Positions 24,733-35,500 of a DNA stretch of 64,000 bases are shown piece after piece (within the stretch, counting starts at the first letter, position 1; every line of letters begins with the position of its first letter). Source of the stretch: DZBG01 sp049241565 (GTDB taxonomy: Bacteria > Bdellovibrionota > Bacteriovoracia > Bacteriovoracales > Bacteriovoracaceae); assembly GCA_049241565.1 (NCBI GenBank), contig JBMLQL010000030.1, forward strand, positions 186,001 to 250,000. Direction: 5' to 3'. Made by a program: the position numbers and the translations under genes. The notes under the pieces are model-generated. The model was not told the DNA's origin. It searched no databases and worked only from the letters and a program-made list of their open reading frames with translations.

Positions 24733-26199
24733 TTATCGAATAAAGATGCTGGCATTACCAGAGATGTTCATGATGTTCTCCCAGAATACCCCAAGAAGGA
24801 TAACCGGAACAAACATGACAAAAATAATTGTCTGGTTAAAGCCTGTGAAACCTGGAACTTTCTCTTCAGAATCTGCTTCACCAAAAATGATAGTCTTCGC
24901 TAACTTCATATAATAATAAAGAGAAATCACAGAGTTGAGAGCGGCGATAAGGGCAATTCCATAGTATTTCTTCTCAATAATCACTGAGAAAATATTAAAT
25001 TTCGCCACAAATCCAGAGAATGGCGGAAGACCAGCAAGAGAGAAAAGTACCCCCACCATCACAATCGCCATTAATGGATGCTTATAAATGAGACCGCGGA
25101 AAACATCTTGAGTATCTGTTCCATACATATCCGACAAATGTGATGTGATATAGAAAGCAGCAAGAGTCATGAACATATAGACGATTCCGTAGAAAAGAAT
25201 CGCCTGAACTCCTACTTCATTTAAGACAACCACACCAAGCATCATCATCCCCACGTGACCGATAGATGAGAAAGCAAGAAGACGCTTAACTGAACTTTGT
25301 CCAATCGCTGTGACGTTACCAACAGTCATCGTCATGGCCGCAATCACATGCATGAGACCAAGCCAAGAAACAGAAATTGTATTTCCTGTTCCAAAGAAGA
25401 TGATCGAAACACGAACTAAAACCGCAAGGCCTGCCATTTTAGGAACGATGGAGAAAAATGAAGTCACTGGAATAGGTGAACCTTGATAAACATCTGGCGA
25501 CCACATATGGAATGGGAAGCAAGAAATCTTGTAACCAATACCAGCGAAGAACATGACAAATGAAATCATCAGAACAGCAAACGAATCACCTTGGATCATT
25601 GGAAGTTTAGTGATGATTTCAGCAAACTGGATTGTTCCAAGCTGACCATAAATATGGCTCATCCCAAAAAGCATTACACCTGCAGTTAATCCACCGTAAA
25701 GCGCATACTTCATCCCAGCTTCTGTAGAAGTGGCATCGTCACGCTTAAGTGAGCTCATGACATATGAAAGAATCGAAAGTGTTTCAATTCCAAGATAGAG
25801 AGTCAGCATATTATTAGCAGAAGCAAGAAGCATCCCACCAACAAGAACTCCAACGGCCATGATCGCAAACTCAGATTTTAAGTTTGTATAAATGTCTTTT
25901 GAAGAACGGCTTAGATAAATTGAGCCCATCGTTCCTAGAACCATGATGATTTTCACAAGAGTACTGAATGGATCAATAATCACAGCATTATAAAAAACTG
26001 CTGTTCCTGCTTTTGAAAAATTGAAAATGAGGGTTGCTAAAATAACAGACAACCCAACCAAGGCCAACCCATAAATCTTGTCACGGCTTCCATGCTCTTC
26101 TTTATTTGCAGCTTCTGCCATAAGCAAAAAGCACATAAGAAGAATAGAAAGCAGCTCTGGAATATAAAAGCTAGCTGAATGTAATAGTTGTTCTAACAC
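24733..26199 (-). CDS. nuoN: NADH-quinone oxidoreductase subunit N
   Basis: NuoN is one of the three antiporter-like proton-pumping subunits of complex I. The 488-aa protein is wholly membrane-spanning, with conserved blocks such as LSYVMSSLKRDDATSTEAGMKY, FPFHMWSPDVYQGSP and LLAFSSIGHVG, with lysines and a Glu in the expected places. I chose the GTG at 26199, after AGAGAGG, because the longer reading to 26316 overlaps nuoM. It is the last gene of the nuo block. Confidence 0.95.
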   Translation of the reverse strand: MLEQLLHSASFYIPELLSILLMCFLLMAEAANKEEHGSRDKIYGLALVGLSVILATLIFNFSKAGTAVFYNAVIIDPFSTLVKIIMVLGTMGSIYLSRSSKDIYTNLKSEFAIMAVGVLVGGMLLASANNMLTLYLGIETLSILSYVMSSLKRDDATSTEAGMKYALYGGLTAGVMLFGMSHIYGQLGTIQFAEIITKLPMIQGDSFAVLMISFVMFFAGIGYKISCFPFHMWSPDVYQGSPIPVTSFFSIVPKMAGLAVLVRVSIIFFGTGNTISVSWLGLMHVIAAMTMTVGNVTAIGQSSVKRLLAFSSIGHVGMMMLGVVVLNEVGVQAILFYGIVYMFMTLAAFYITSHLSDMYGTDTQDVFRGLIYKHPLMAIVMVGVLFSLAGLPPFSGFVAKFNIFSVIIEKKYYGIALIAALNSVISLYYYMKLAKTIIFGEADSEEKVPGFTGFNQTIIFVMFVPVILLGVFWENIMNISGNASIFIR

Positions 26200-26213
26200 G
26201 AGCGGCCTCTCTC

Positions 26214-27734
26214 TTAAGCGAACTTCGCTAGAAGATCTACTAGTTGTCCCACAGACACTTTCATCATATTGAGAAGTGGAGATGGGTAAATACCAAATAC
26301 AATAACGGCCACACAAAGTGGAATCATATAGAACACTTCGCGAGCATTCATATCATCATATTCTTCGCAATCAGGATTCACTTCACCGAAGAACATACGC
26401 TTAAACATCCAAAGAAGGTAAGCAGCACCGATGAGAAGACCTACAACAGCAATCACTGTGATCGTTGTGAAACGCTCATAAATTCCTAAGAAAATAAGGG
26501 CCTCAGAAATAAATCCTGAAAGACCAGGAAGACCTAGAGAAGCGAACATACCGATAATGAAAACTGTCGTGAATTTTGGAAGCTTAGTCGCTAGACCGCC
26601 AAAACCTTTTGAACCATCTGGACGAACGATCCAACGGTGGTGAGAGCGCTCATAAAGAATACCAATAAGAAGGAACATCATCGCTGTTGAAGTTCCGTGG
26701 TTAAACATCTGAAGAACAGCTCCATTCATCCCTTGGACAGTCATTGCTGAAATACCAAGCATCACAAATCCCATGTGAGAAACTGATGAGTAAGCGACAA
26801 GTTTTTTCACATCATCCTGGGCCATGGCACAGAAGGCTCCATAGATAACAGAGATAAGTCCAAGAACGGCGATAATAGTAGAGTAGTCGTTAGCTGCCTG
26901 AGGGAAAATCGGGAATGCGATTCTTAGGAATCCATATGTTCCCATCTTAAGTAGAACTCCGGCGAGGATAACAGAAACTGCTGTAGGGGCCTGAACGTGG
27001 GCATGAGGAAGCCAAGTATGGAACGGAAATACTGGAACTTTAATCGCAAACCCTAGGAACATGAACCAGAAGAAAAGATGCTCAAATGAGAACGAGTGAC
27101 CAAAGATAGTAACTGTTTCATTAACAAACTTCCCACCTTGATGAGCAAGAATATTGAACGAATCAACGCCTTTTCCAGTTGCGTAGTAAAGGGCGATGAT
27201 ACCGACAAGCATGAAGATCGATCCAAAGAACGTATAAAGAAAGAACTTAATCGCAGCATATTCTCTGTTTTCTCCACCCCAAATCCCGATAAGGAAGAAC
27301 ATTGGAAGAAGCATAACTTCCCAGTAAACATAGAAAAGGAAGAAATCTAATGAGAAGAAAACCCCAAAAACTGTCGATTGAAGCATCAAGATAAGAGCGA
27401 AGTAAGCTTTCACATTCTTTTCAATTGTCCACGATGACAATGTACAAAGGAAGAAAAGAAGACCGTTAAGGATTGTCATTGGAAGAGTTAAACCATCTAC
27501 CCCAATTGAGTAGAAGATATTAAAGCTCTCAATCCATGGAAACTTAACAGTAAACTGCATCGTTGTTGCAGCGTTATCAAAATTGGCCCAAAGCACTAGT
27601 GTTAAAACAAACGTTAAGAACGTTGTTGCAAGAGTAACGTAACGAATTGCGCTCTCTTTAGTCTTTGGAGTTAGAAGAACCCCAACCATACCGATAATCG
27701 GTAACCACAAAATCCAGTTTAAAATTCCGTTCAC
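26214..27734 (-). CDS. nuoM: NADH-quinone oxidoreductase subunit M
   Basis: NuoM is the second antiporter-like subunit. The 506-aa protein has GVDGLTLPMTILNGLLFF, YWEVMLLPMFFLIGIWGG, FPFHTWLPHAHVQAPTAVSV and VAYSSVSHMGFVMLG, the standard core motifs with the key Glu and Lys residues. Length is typical. It lies 31 bp after nuoL. Confidence 0.97.
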   Translation of the reverse strand: MNGILNWILWLPIIGMVGVLLTPKTKESAIRYVTLATTFLTFVLTLVLWANFDNAATTMQFTVKFPWIESFNIFYSIGVDGLTLPMTILNGLLFFLCTLSSWTIEKNVKAYFALILMLQSTVFGVFFSLDFFLFYVYWEVMLLPMFFLIGIWGGENREYAAIKFFLYTFFGSIFMLVGIIALYYATGKGVDSFNILAHQGGKFVNETVTIFGHSFSFEHLFFWFMFLGFAIKVPVFPFHTWLPHAHVQAPTAVSVILAGVLLKMGTYGFLRIAFPIFPQAANDYSTIIAVLGLISVIYGAFCAMAQDDVKKLVAYSSVSHMGFVMLGISAMTVQGMNGAVLQMFNHGTSTAMMFLLIGILYERSHHRWIVRPDGSKGFGGLATKLPKFTTVFIIGMFASLGLPGLSGFISEALIFLGIYERFTTITVIAVVGLLIGAAYLLWMFKRMFFGEVNPDCEEYDDMNAREVFYMIPLCVAVIVFGIYPSPLLNMMKVSVGQLVDLLAKFA

Positions 27735-27765
27735 AACGAACCTCTCTCTATTAAATAACTAAAAA

Positions 27766-29976
27766 TTAAATAGTCCAAATATAACTAGCTAAAACGACAA
27801 TAAGCACTGTGAAGTAAAATTGAATCTTTCCAGATTGAACAATTCTTAAAACAAGGTTGAATAAATTAACGGCAACACCTGTTCCATCAACACCGATGGC
27901 ATCAACCACCACATTATCAAACCACTTAGAAGCAGTGAAAATCCAACGATTGATTGTTGCCCATCCATCTACCGCATAACGGTCAAAGATTCCAGAATCA
28001 AACCAAGATAAGAATCTGTTCAATCCTAGAAGGCCTTTTTTGATAATCACATCAATATAGAAATTATCGAAATAGTACTTGTTCTGAAGTGTTGTTGTAA
28101 TCCCAGGAAATTTCGAGGCCAGTGGCTTGATCGAATGCTTGATATACATAAGGAAAGCAATGAACACACCCAAGAAAGCAATAATGATTGAAAGAATCGC
28201 TCCGATAGTATGGGCCGTGTGAATATTGTGTGTATTTGGATTCGGTCCGGCATAACCAGTCTGGTCATCACTGTGTGAATCATAAACAGCTTTTGGAAGT
28301 TCTGTTTTTACACGAGAATCAACTGATCCAAATTGCTCATTTGAATGATTAACAAATTTTTCAACTTTAGGGGCTTCCACGAGGATTTTAAACCATTCGT
28401 TTTTAGCACCAAAAAGATTTCCAAATCCTTGGCCTGCAAGGTTACCGGCAAACCATAATCCAAGTGTGAATACAGATAAAATAAGTAGAGGAACATTCTG
28501 ACGAGCATCGAGGTGCTCATGGTGAATTTCTCCATGTCCATGGTCATCATGCCCGTGAGCATCGTGTCCGTGTCCATGATCATCATGGTGAGAATGAGTC
28601 TTGTTTTCACCGTAGAAAGTTAAGAACATCATACGGAACATATAGAACGCTGTTAAACCAGCTCCTGCAAATCCGAGAATAGGAACAATGGCGAGAAGTG
28701 GATTTTGACCGGCCATGAAACCGTAATAAAGAGCATCTCCAAGAATTCTGTCTTTAGAGACAAATCCTGAGAAGAATGGAATCCCTGCAATAGCAAGTGT
28801 ACAGGCCATCATGGCAAAGTGTGTATAAGGAAGATATTTGCGAAGACCACCAAGTTTTGGCATCTCTTGCTCATGAACAGAGTGAATAATTGAACCTGCA
28901 GATAAGAAGAGACAGGCCTTAAAGAATGCGTGAGTAATAACGTGCATGAAAGCGGCGTTGTATGAACCAACACCAACTCCAATCATCATATACCCAAGCT
29001 GAGAAAGTGTAGAGTAAGCAAGAACAGCTTTGATATCCGTTTGAACCATAGCAATGGTTGCGGCCCCAAAAGCAGTGATGGCACCGATCACCGCAATAAA
29101 CCAAGTAATATCCCCAAGAACCATAAGCGGGTACATACGAAGTGAAACATAAACACCGGCAGTTACCATTGTCGCAGCATGGATAAGAGCAGAACCTGGA
29201 GTTGGTCCCATCATCGCATCAGGAAGCCAAACATGAAGTGGAAACTGAGCTGATTTTCCCATGGCCCCGAGGAAGATACAAAGAGCAGTGAAAGTAGCAA
29301 AAGAAATTCCTAGAACTGATCCAGTAAATTTCCCTTGGGCAATGGCCGCATAAATATCAACATAAGAAACTGAACCAACTGCTACCCAAATCGCGACTAT
29401 TCCAAGAAGAAGGAAAACATCTCCCACTCTTGTCGTCATAAAAGCTTTGAGTGAAGCATCTCCAGCCTTTTCTTTTTTTACATAAATACCAATCAGAGAG
29501 TATGAACAAAAGCCCATGATCTCCCAAAAGATAAACATAGAAAGAAGGTTATCTGAAAGAACGAGACCGAGCATGGCCGATGTAAAAAGTGGAAGAAAAG
29601 TAAAAAATCTTCCGTGTTTTTCATCCCCATCCATATACCAAGTAGAAAAGAGGTGAATAAGGGCGGCAATACCAGACACCATCAAAAGCATGATAGCGGC
29701 CATATTATCCAAATAAATTCCCATATCCACTTTAAAGACTTGGTTTCCTCCTGAGATATCAAACCACGTGAAAACTTTGTGGATATAATAGTCAGTGGCA
29801 AATGTCCCCGTGAAATCCATGAAGATTCTTAACGAGAAGAAAAACGAAATAAAGATACTGAGTGTTGCCAGCCAGTCTCCATTTCGAGGTAGTTTTCTCC
29901 CAAAGAAAGCATTAATGACAAATGCAATCACTGGAGAAAGAAAAATCGGTGCAATTGTAGATAAAGTATATTCCAT
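27766..29976 (-). CDS. nuoL: NADH-quinone oxidoreductase subunit L
   Basis: NuoL is the distal antiporter-like subunit with a long lateral helix. At 736 aa it is longer than the usual ~610-650 aa. Conserved blocks include FWEIMGFCSYSLIG, GAMGKSAQFPLHVWLPDAM, GPTPGSALIHAATMVTAGVY and LAYSTLSQLGYM. The extra length comes partly from a His/Asp/Gly-rich insert at about residues 457-492 (HSHHDDHGHGHDAHGHDDHG) between membrane helices, a potential metal-binding loop. Confidence 0.97.
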   Translation of the reverse strand: MEYTLSTIAPIFLSPVIAFVINAFFGRKLPRNGDWLATLSIFISFFFSLRIFMDFTGTFATDYYIHKVFTWFDISGGNQVFKVDMGIYLDNMAAIMLLMVSGIAALIHLFSTWYMDGDEKHGRFFTFLPLFTSAMLGLVLSDNLLSMFIFWEIMGFCSYSLIGIYVKKEKAGDASLKAFMTTRVGDVFLLLGIVAIWVAVGSVSYVDIYAAIAQGKFTGSVLGISFATFTALCIFLGAMGKSAQFPLHVWLPDAMMGPTPGSALIHAATMVTAGVYVSLRMYPLMVLGDITWFIAVIGAITAFGAATIAMVQTDIKAVLAYSTLSQLGYMMIGVGVGSYNAAFMHVITHAFFKACLFLSAGSIIHSVHEQEMPKLGGLRKYLPYTHFAMMACTLAIAGIPFFSGFVSKDRILGDALYYGFMAGQNPLLAIVPILGFAGAGLTAFYMFRMMFLTFYGENKTHSHHDDHGHGHDAHGHDDHGHGEIHHEHLDARQNVPLLILSVFTLGLWFAGNLAGQGFGNLFGAKNEWFKILVEAPKVEKFVNHSNEQFGSVDSRVKTELPKAVYDSHSDDQTGYAGPNPNTHNIHTAHTIGAILSIIIAFLGVFIAFLMYIKHSIKPLASKFPGITTTLQNKYYFDNFYIDVIIKKGLLGLNRFLSWFDSGIFDRYAVDGWATINRWIFTASKWFDNVVVDAIGVDGTGVAVNLFNLVLRIVQSGKIQFYFTVLIVVLASYIWTI

Positions 29977-29986
29977 GGTCTTACCC

Positions 29987-30292
29987 TTAGTTTCTTAACT
30001 GAGTCGCTTCATCAATATGAATAGTTTCTTTGATCTGGAAGAAGCGGATAACAATGGCCAGACCAACAGCTGCTTCTGCTGCCGCAACAAGAATAATAAA
30101 GAGAGCAAAAATATGACCGTCTAAATTATTTGTTACAAAACGAGAGTAAGCGACGAAATTGAGGGCCGCCGCATTTAAGATAAGTTCAATCCCAAGAAGG
30201 ATGGCCACAATATTTTTTCTTGCAAGCATCACCATGACACCCACAAGGAAAAGAACTAAGGAAATCGCGAGGTAAGATGTAAGTGTAATCAT
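29987..30292 (-). CDS. nuoK: NADH-quinone oxidoreductase subunit K
   Basis: The 101-aa protein has three membrane helices and the NuoK signature: GIELILNAAALNF, with the pumping-relevant Glu, and AAAEAAVGLAIVI with the second Glu. It is separated from nuoJ by 2 bp, as is usual. Confidence 0.97.
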   Translation of the reverse strand: MITLTSYLAISLVLFLVGVMVMLARKNIVAILLGIELILNAAALNFVAYSRFVTNNLDGHIFALFIILVAAAEAAVGLAIVIRFFQIKETIHIDEATQLRN

Positions 30293-30294
30293 AA

Positions 30295-30837
30295 TTATTC
30301 CTGATCCTTAAGTTTAGGACGAGCAATAATGGCTGCCCCAACTAATGCACCTAAAAGGAGAACTGAAGAAATTTCAAAAGCTAGCACGTGGTCTTTCACT
30401 AGAAGGTGTCCAATTTGATTTACAGTTGAAGTAAATTCATTGCTTGAAGGACGAACTTCTAAAATTTTAAGAACATTGTTTAAAAGAAGAACATTTGTTA
30501 ATCCAAAAACGAGGGCCACTAGACCAGCAATCGAGTAAGTCCATTTATTTCCCATTGAAGGCGCAAGACCTAAAAGATTCTGAGCTTTTGAAACGAAATC
30601 TTTTCCACCTGTAAGCATCACTGCAAAAAGCATCAAGATAACAACGCCGCCGACGTAGACCATAATTTGAGCCACGGCCACAAAGTCAGCTCCGAGAGTT
30701 GCATACAGTCCAGCTATCCCCAAAAGAGATCCTAAGAGGAAAACACAAGAGTGCATCATGTTTTTTGTTACTAGAACTGCAACAGCGCAGATCAATGTTA
30801 ATGCCGCAGAAAGAAGGAAGAGGATTTGGTGAAACAT
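30295..30837 (-). CDS. nuoJ: NADH-quinone oxidoreductase subunit J
   Basis: The 180-aa, five-helix membrane protein has the NuoJ block DFVAVAQIMVYVGGVVILMLFAVM. NuoI, which usually lies between nuoH and nuoJ, is missing here; nuoJ follows nuoH with 14 bp between. Confidence 0.96.
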   Translation of the reverse strand: MFHQILFLLSAALTLICAVAVLVTKNMMHSCVFLLGSLLGIAGLYATLGADFVAVAQIMVYVGGVVILMLFAVMLTGGKDFVSKAQNLLGLAPSMGNKWTYSIAGLVALVFGLTNVLLLNNVLKILEVRPSSNEFTSTVNQIGHLLVKDHVLAFEISSVLLLGALVGAAIIARPKLKDQE

Positions 30838-30851
30838 ATGTGAATCCTTAA

Positions 30852-31970
30852 TTAATGACTACCAAACATAATTTGAGCAATTGAATGCCCTTTAAATACA
30901 ACCATCCAAATCGCACAACCAATAAGGTTAAAAATAGCGATAGGAGTTAGATATTTCCAACAAATTGACATTAATTGGTCAACGCGAAGACGAGGAAAAG
31001 TCCAACGTGCCCAAATAATCACATAATAAAGAAGAAGAGTTTTTGAGAAAAAGATCACGGCCTGGACAGCTTGAATAGGAAGAATATCAATATCTAGTTT
31101 GAATGGAAGATTGAACCCACCTAAGAAAAGAGCTACGGCCACACCACAGACAACAAAAACTTCGATGTACTCAGCGAGAGCAAAAAATCCGAAACGCATT
31201 CCTGTGTATTCTGTATGGTAACCTGAAACTAGTTCAGACTCGGCTTCAGGTAAATCGAAAGGGGCACGGTTTGTTTCGGCCATGGCGCCTACGAAATAAA
31301 CAAAGAAAGCAATAAAGGCGAACGGGTTATGAAAAAGGAACCAATTTGTTGGAAGTCCTTCTTGTTGTCCAATGATCACACCAAAACTCATTCCACCGGC
31401 CAAAAGCACGATCGCAAGAATTGAAAGAGTCACAGGAATTTCATATGAAATAATCTGAGAAGCTCCACGCATCCCTCCAAGCATTGACCATTTAGAGTTT
31501 GAAGCATAACCACCCAAGAAAACTCCTAATCCAACTAATGATGAAATAGCGATAAGGTAGAAAACCCCAACGTTAAGATCTGTCATCGTAAAACCAGCAG
31601 AGAAAGGTACAACAGCAAGAGTGGCGAATACTCCCAGTAAACAAAGTACTGGCGCGAGGTAAAATAACATTTTGTCTGCATTGGCCGGCATGATGTCTTC
31701 TTTAGTGATCATCTTCACACCATCGGCAAGGAACTGAAGAATTCCGTAAGGACCTACACGATTTGGTCCCATACGCATTTGGATATCGGCTGAGATTTTT
31801 CTTTCAGCATAAGTTCCTAAACCACCAACCGTGGCCATGATACCTACGATAACCGCAGCTACGAGGAAGAAGATAACAAAAGCAAGAAGACTTGTATTTT
31901 GTCCGAAGATTTTCAGAAGAAAATCAAAGAACTCATACTCAGCAAGGTAGCTAACAACAGTTTGATTCAT
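30852..31970 (-). CDS. nuoH: NADH-quinone oxidoreductase subunit H
   Basis: NuoH forms the quinone-binding channel. The 372-aa protein has TYAERKISADIQMRMGPNRVG, LPEAESELVSGYHTEYTGMRFGFFALAEY and RVDQLMSICWKYLTP. Length and motifs are typical. The ATG at 31970 lies 9 bp after nuoA. Confidence 0.97.
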   Translation of the reverse strand: MNQTVVSYLAEYEFFDFLLKIFGQNTSLLAFVIFFLVAAVIVGIMATVGGLGTYAERKISADIQMRMGPNRVGPYGILQFLADGVKMITKEDIMPANADKMLFYLAPVLCLLGVFATLAVVPFSAGFTMTDLNVGVFYLIAISSLVGLGVFLGGYASNSKWSMLGGMRGASQIISYEIPVTLSILAIVLLAGGMSFGVIIGQQEGLPTNWFLFHNPFAFIAFFVYFVGAMAETNRAPFDLPEAESELVSGYHTEYTGMRFGFFALAEYIEVFVVCGVAVALFLGGFNLPFKLDIDILPIQAVQAVIFFSKTLLLYYVIIWARWTFPRLRVDQLMSICWKYLTPIAIFNLIGCAIWMVVFKGHSIAQIMFGSH

Positions 31971-31979
31971 ATAAAGACC

Positions 31980-32411
31980 TTATTTATTAATTTTTTTCAT
32001 TGAAACTTGATAAGACTTAACCCAATCAAGATCACCCTTAGACCAACAATAAGCAATTCCCTCAATAAGAACTGAAATAAAGCTGAGGAAAACGATGAGT
32101 GCATATCCACCTTGGCCCATATCATTGAGTTCACGGAAGATGGTCGCTACTGGAAACATTAGAACTGATTCAACATCGAAGATGATGAAGATAAGTCCAA
32201 CAACGTAGAAACGTACGTTGAACATCGACCATGCATTCCCTACAGGTTCTTCACCACACTCATACGCAGTGGATTTTAAAACACTAGGTTTTTTGGGTGC
32301 GAGTAATACAGAGGCAAAGTGCCCACCTAAAAATAAGGCGATCGCTAATCCCATAAAGATAACGATAGGCATTAAGCCATCAAAATTTGTTGATGTCATG
32401 GAAGTCTCCAC
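31980..32411 (-). CDS. nuoA: NADH-quinone oxidoreductase subunit A
   Basis: The 143-aa protein has three hydrophobic segments and the NuoA core: STAYECGEEPVGNA, MFNVRFYVVGLIFIIFDVESVLMFP. It is the first gene of the nuo block here. The peripheral-arm genes nuoB-G and nuoI are not in the window. Confidence 0.95.
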   Translation of the reverse strand: METSMTSTNFDGLMPIVIFMGLAIALFLGGHFASVLLAPKKPSVLKSTAYECGEEPVGNAWSMFNVRFYVVGLIFIIFDVESVLMFPVATIFRELNDMGQGGYALIVFLSFISVLIEGIAYCWSKGDLDWVKSYQVSMKKINK

Positions 32412-32563
32412 TGAAGTCTAAGTCAAAAAAATGTAGTTTTAAGATACAAAAGATGTTGAAAATAGGAAAGATGTTATTTTGAATGACTTAAGGTAATGTT
32501 CAACAAACGTCAGAGTTAAATTTCACTCTTAAAATTGAATCATTTTTATCAGGAATATGTGTT

Positions 32564-35500
32564 GTGTTATTTGAAGGCCTTCGTTCTAAACTAAGTTTAT
32601 GGCAACAAGAGCAGAAAAAGCTCAAAATCCTAGGTGTCACACCAAGTCAATGGGGATTAATCTCTTCTGCCTTTTTCAAAGATCTGGTTTATGACAAACC
32701 ACAGCTCATGGTTTGTTCATCAGTTGATGAGGCCGAAGAAATTTACGAACTGCTCAAAGGCCGAGGCGATGTTCTCATTTATCCAGGCCATGACTACCCG
32801 CTCTATAGTTCAGTGATAAGTTCCGAGGCGGCACTTCTGCAACGCTTCAAGGTTTTGGGACACCTTTTAGAAAAGCCCAATCACCCCTGGATTATTGTCA
32901 CAACTCTTGAGGCGAGCTTACTTAAAGGTCCTGATCACGAGTTTTTTAAAGCAGGAAGATTAGTTCTCAAAAAAGAAGATATTATTTCTCCCATCAATTT
33001 AGCGATGAAGCTTACCGAGCTAGGTTATTTTTCTACAAGCTCAGTAGAGGAGCCAGGGACGTTCTGCCGACGTGGGGAAATCTTTGATATTTATCCCGTC
33101 TCTCATCCACCTATTCGACTCCAATATTTCGACGATATGATTGAAGAGATATTTGCTATTGATCAAGAGACGCAAAAAACAAATCGTGAAGTTAAATTTG
33201 AAGAAATGACTCTTGATCCTGCTCCAGGACAATTGGTCAAAGAGCCTTTTTCCACAGAACTCAGATCAAAGCTTCCTCAGGCCCAGCCTCAATTTAAAAA
33301 TAAATTTGAAAGACGTAAAGAAATCCTCTCGCGCATTGCCGAAGGACAACTCTTTGAGAATTACTCTCTTTTTGTTCCACTCTTTTTTAAAAATCCTAAA
33401 ACGATTTGGGACTTTATTAGTACTGATTCAAAACTCACTTTTATCAATGGCGATAAGGCGCAAAACGATTTTGAATTTTTTACTAACCAGAATCTTGAAG
33501 ATTATGAAAGAGAACTCGACGAGCCTGAGACAAAAAATGTCCTTCCCTCTCCAGATCATTTTTATCTATCAAAAATTCCTGATTATAAAAATAAATCTCT
33601 CCATATCGATACATTAGATATTAGTGTGGATCTTGAGGATGATCTCAAATCAGATATCCATCTTCATTTGCATAAATTAAAAACGACAATCGCCACGAAG
33701 ATGCAGAACACTGAAGGTGGCATACCTGAAAATAAATACGATTATATCAAAAAGTTTCTGCGAACAATTAAACATGAACTGAGTCGAGGTGGACATCTTA
33801 TCGTTGTCTATCGCCATGAAAATTCAAGACAAGAAATTCAATATCTTCTTGAAGAGAACAAACTCACTGAACTGAATGATCGGATTAAGTTTGTACCAGG
33901 AAAAATTGAAGAAGGCTTCCACTACGCCAGCGAGAATATTTATCTCATTTGTGAAGGAGATTTCTTTTCCGCCAAGAAAAAGAAAACACAAAAAGTTGCC
34001 TCTACAAACAAAGACCTCTTTGCTGAACAACTTTCAACACTCAAAGTTAATGACTATGTTATTCACCGTGATCATGGTGTTGGAATTTATAAGGGCTTAG
34101 AAACAATCAAGGTAGGGGATCAAGAATCAGATTTTCTGGTTATTGTTTATGAAGACAACGATAAGGTTTATGTTCCCGTTTATAAGCTAAATCTTGTTCA
34201 AAAACATGCTGAAAGTAACTCTGGCATGAAGGTCGCTTCTCTAAAGTCGAAGAAATTTGCCGAGCTTAAAACGAGAGTACGAAGCTCTGTGAAGGCCCTG
34301 GCCTTTGATCTCTTAAAACTTCAAGCTGAAAGAAAACTCAAAGGGGGATTCCCTTTCTCTCCACCAGATCATCTCTTTAAAGAGTTTGAACTTTCCTTTC
34401 CTTTTGAGGAAACACCAGATCAAGAAAAAGCTATTAATGATGTGATTGAAGATATGCAGAACCAATATCCCATGGAGCGTTTAGTTTGTGGTGATGTGGG
34501 ATTTGGAAAAACAGAAGTGGCTATGCGTGCAGCTTTTAAAGCTGTATTAGATAAAAAGCAAGTGGTGATTCTGGTTCCAACAACAGTTCTGGCGTTACAG
34601 CATTTTCATTCTTTTAAGAAAAGATTTTCTCAGTTCCCTGTGAATGTCGAAATGCTCTCTCGCTTCAAAACACCGAAAGAGAAAAAAGAAGTCATCTCTG
34701 TTATTGCTGAAGGGAAAGTTGATATTGTGGTGGGAACCCATGCCATTCTTTCAGATAAAATTGAATTTCAAGATTTAGGACTTTTGATTATTGATGAAGA
34801 GCATCGCTTTGGTGTCGCTCATAAAGAAAAACTCAAAGTTCTTAAGGCAGGTGTTGATGTTCTTACAATGACGGCCACACCAATCCCAAGAACAATGCAG
34901 CTCTCATTTTTGGGAATTCGTGACCTCTCACTCATTCAAACAGCGCCTCCTCGTCGACAGTCGATTAAAACATATATCATTAAAGAAGATGATTTAACTC
35001 TTAAAACGGCCATGGAAAAAGAGCTTGGTCGTGGTGGACAAATTTATTTTGTTCATAATCGAGTTCACGATATTGAGGAATTTGAGATCTACCTTAAAAA
35101 ATTAGTTCCTCAAGCAAGAATATCTGTGGCCCATGGTCAGATGGGAGAAAGAGAGCTTGAGAAAAAGATTAATGATTTTTACAATCATCGATCTGACATT
35201 CTACTCGCGACTACTATTATTGAATCGGGAATTGATATTCCTAATGCCAATACAATGATTATTGACCGCGCTGATACCTACGGTTTAGCACAACTCCATC
35301 AGCTCCGTGGAAGAATTGGACGATCGGACCGAAAGGCCTACGCCTATTTTATTGTTCCTGATAATAGAGTTCTATCTGAAACAGCTCAGCGAAGACTTCA
35401 TGCTCTTCAAACTTATGCTGATATGGGTTCAGGTTTTGCCCTGGCCTCATCAGATTTAGAAATTCGTGGCGCAGGTGATATTTTAGGAGGAGAGCAATCA

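Noticed and set aside
24733..26316. Longer form of NuoN starting in nuoM
   Set aside because: The extra residues overlap nuoM and are not hydrophobic; the GTG at 26199 has a ribosome site.
28047..28610. His- and Met-rich frames inside nuoL
   Set aside because: Alternate frames of the nuoL His-rich insert, no start signals.
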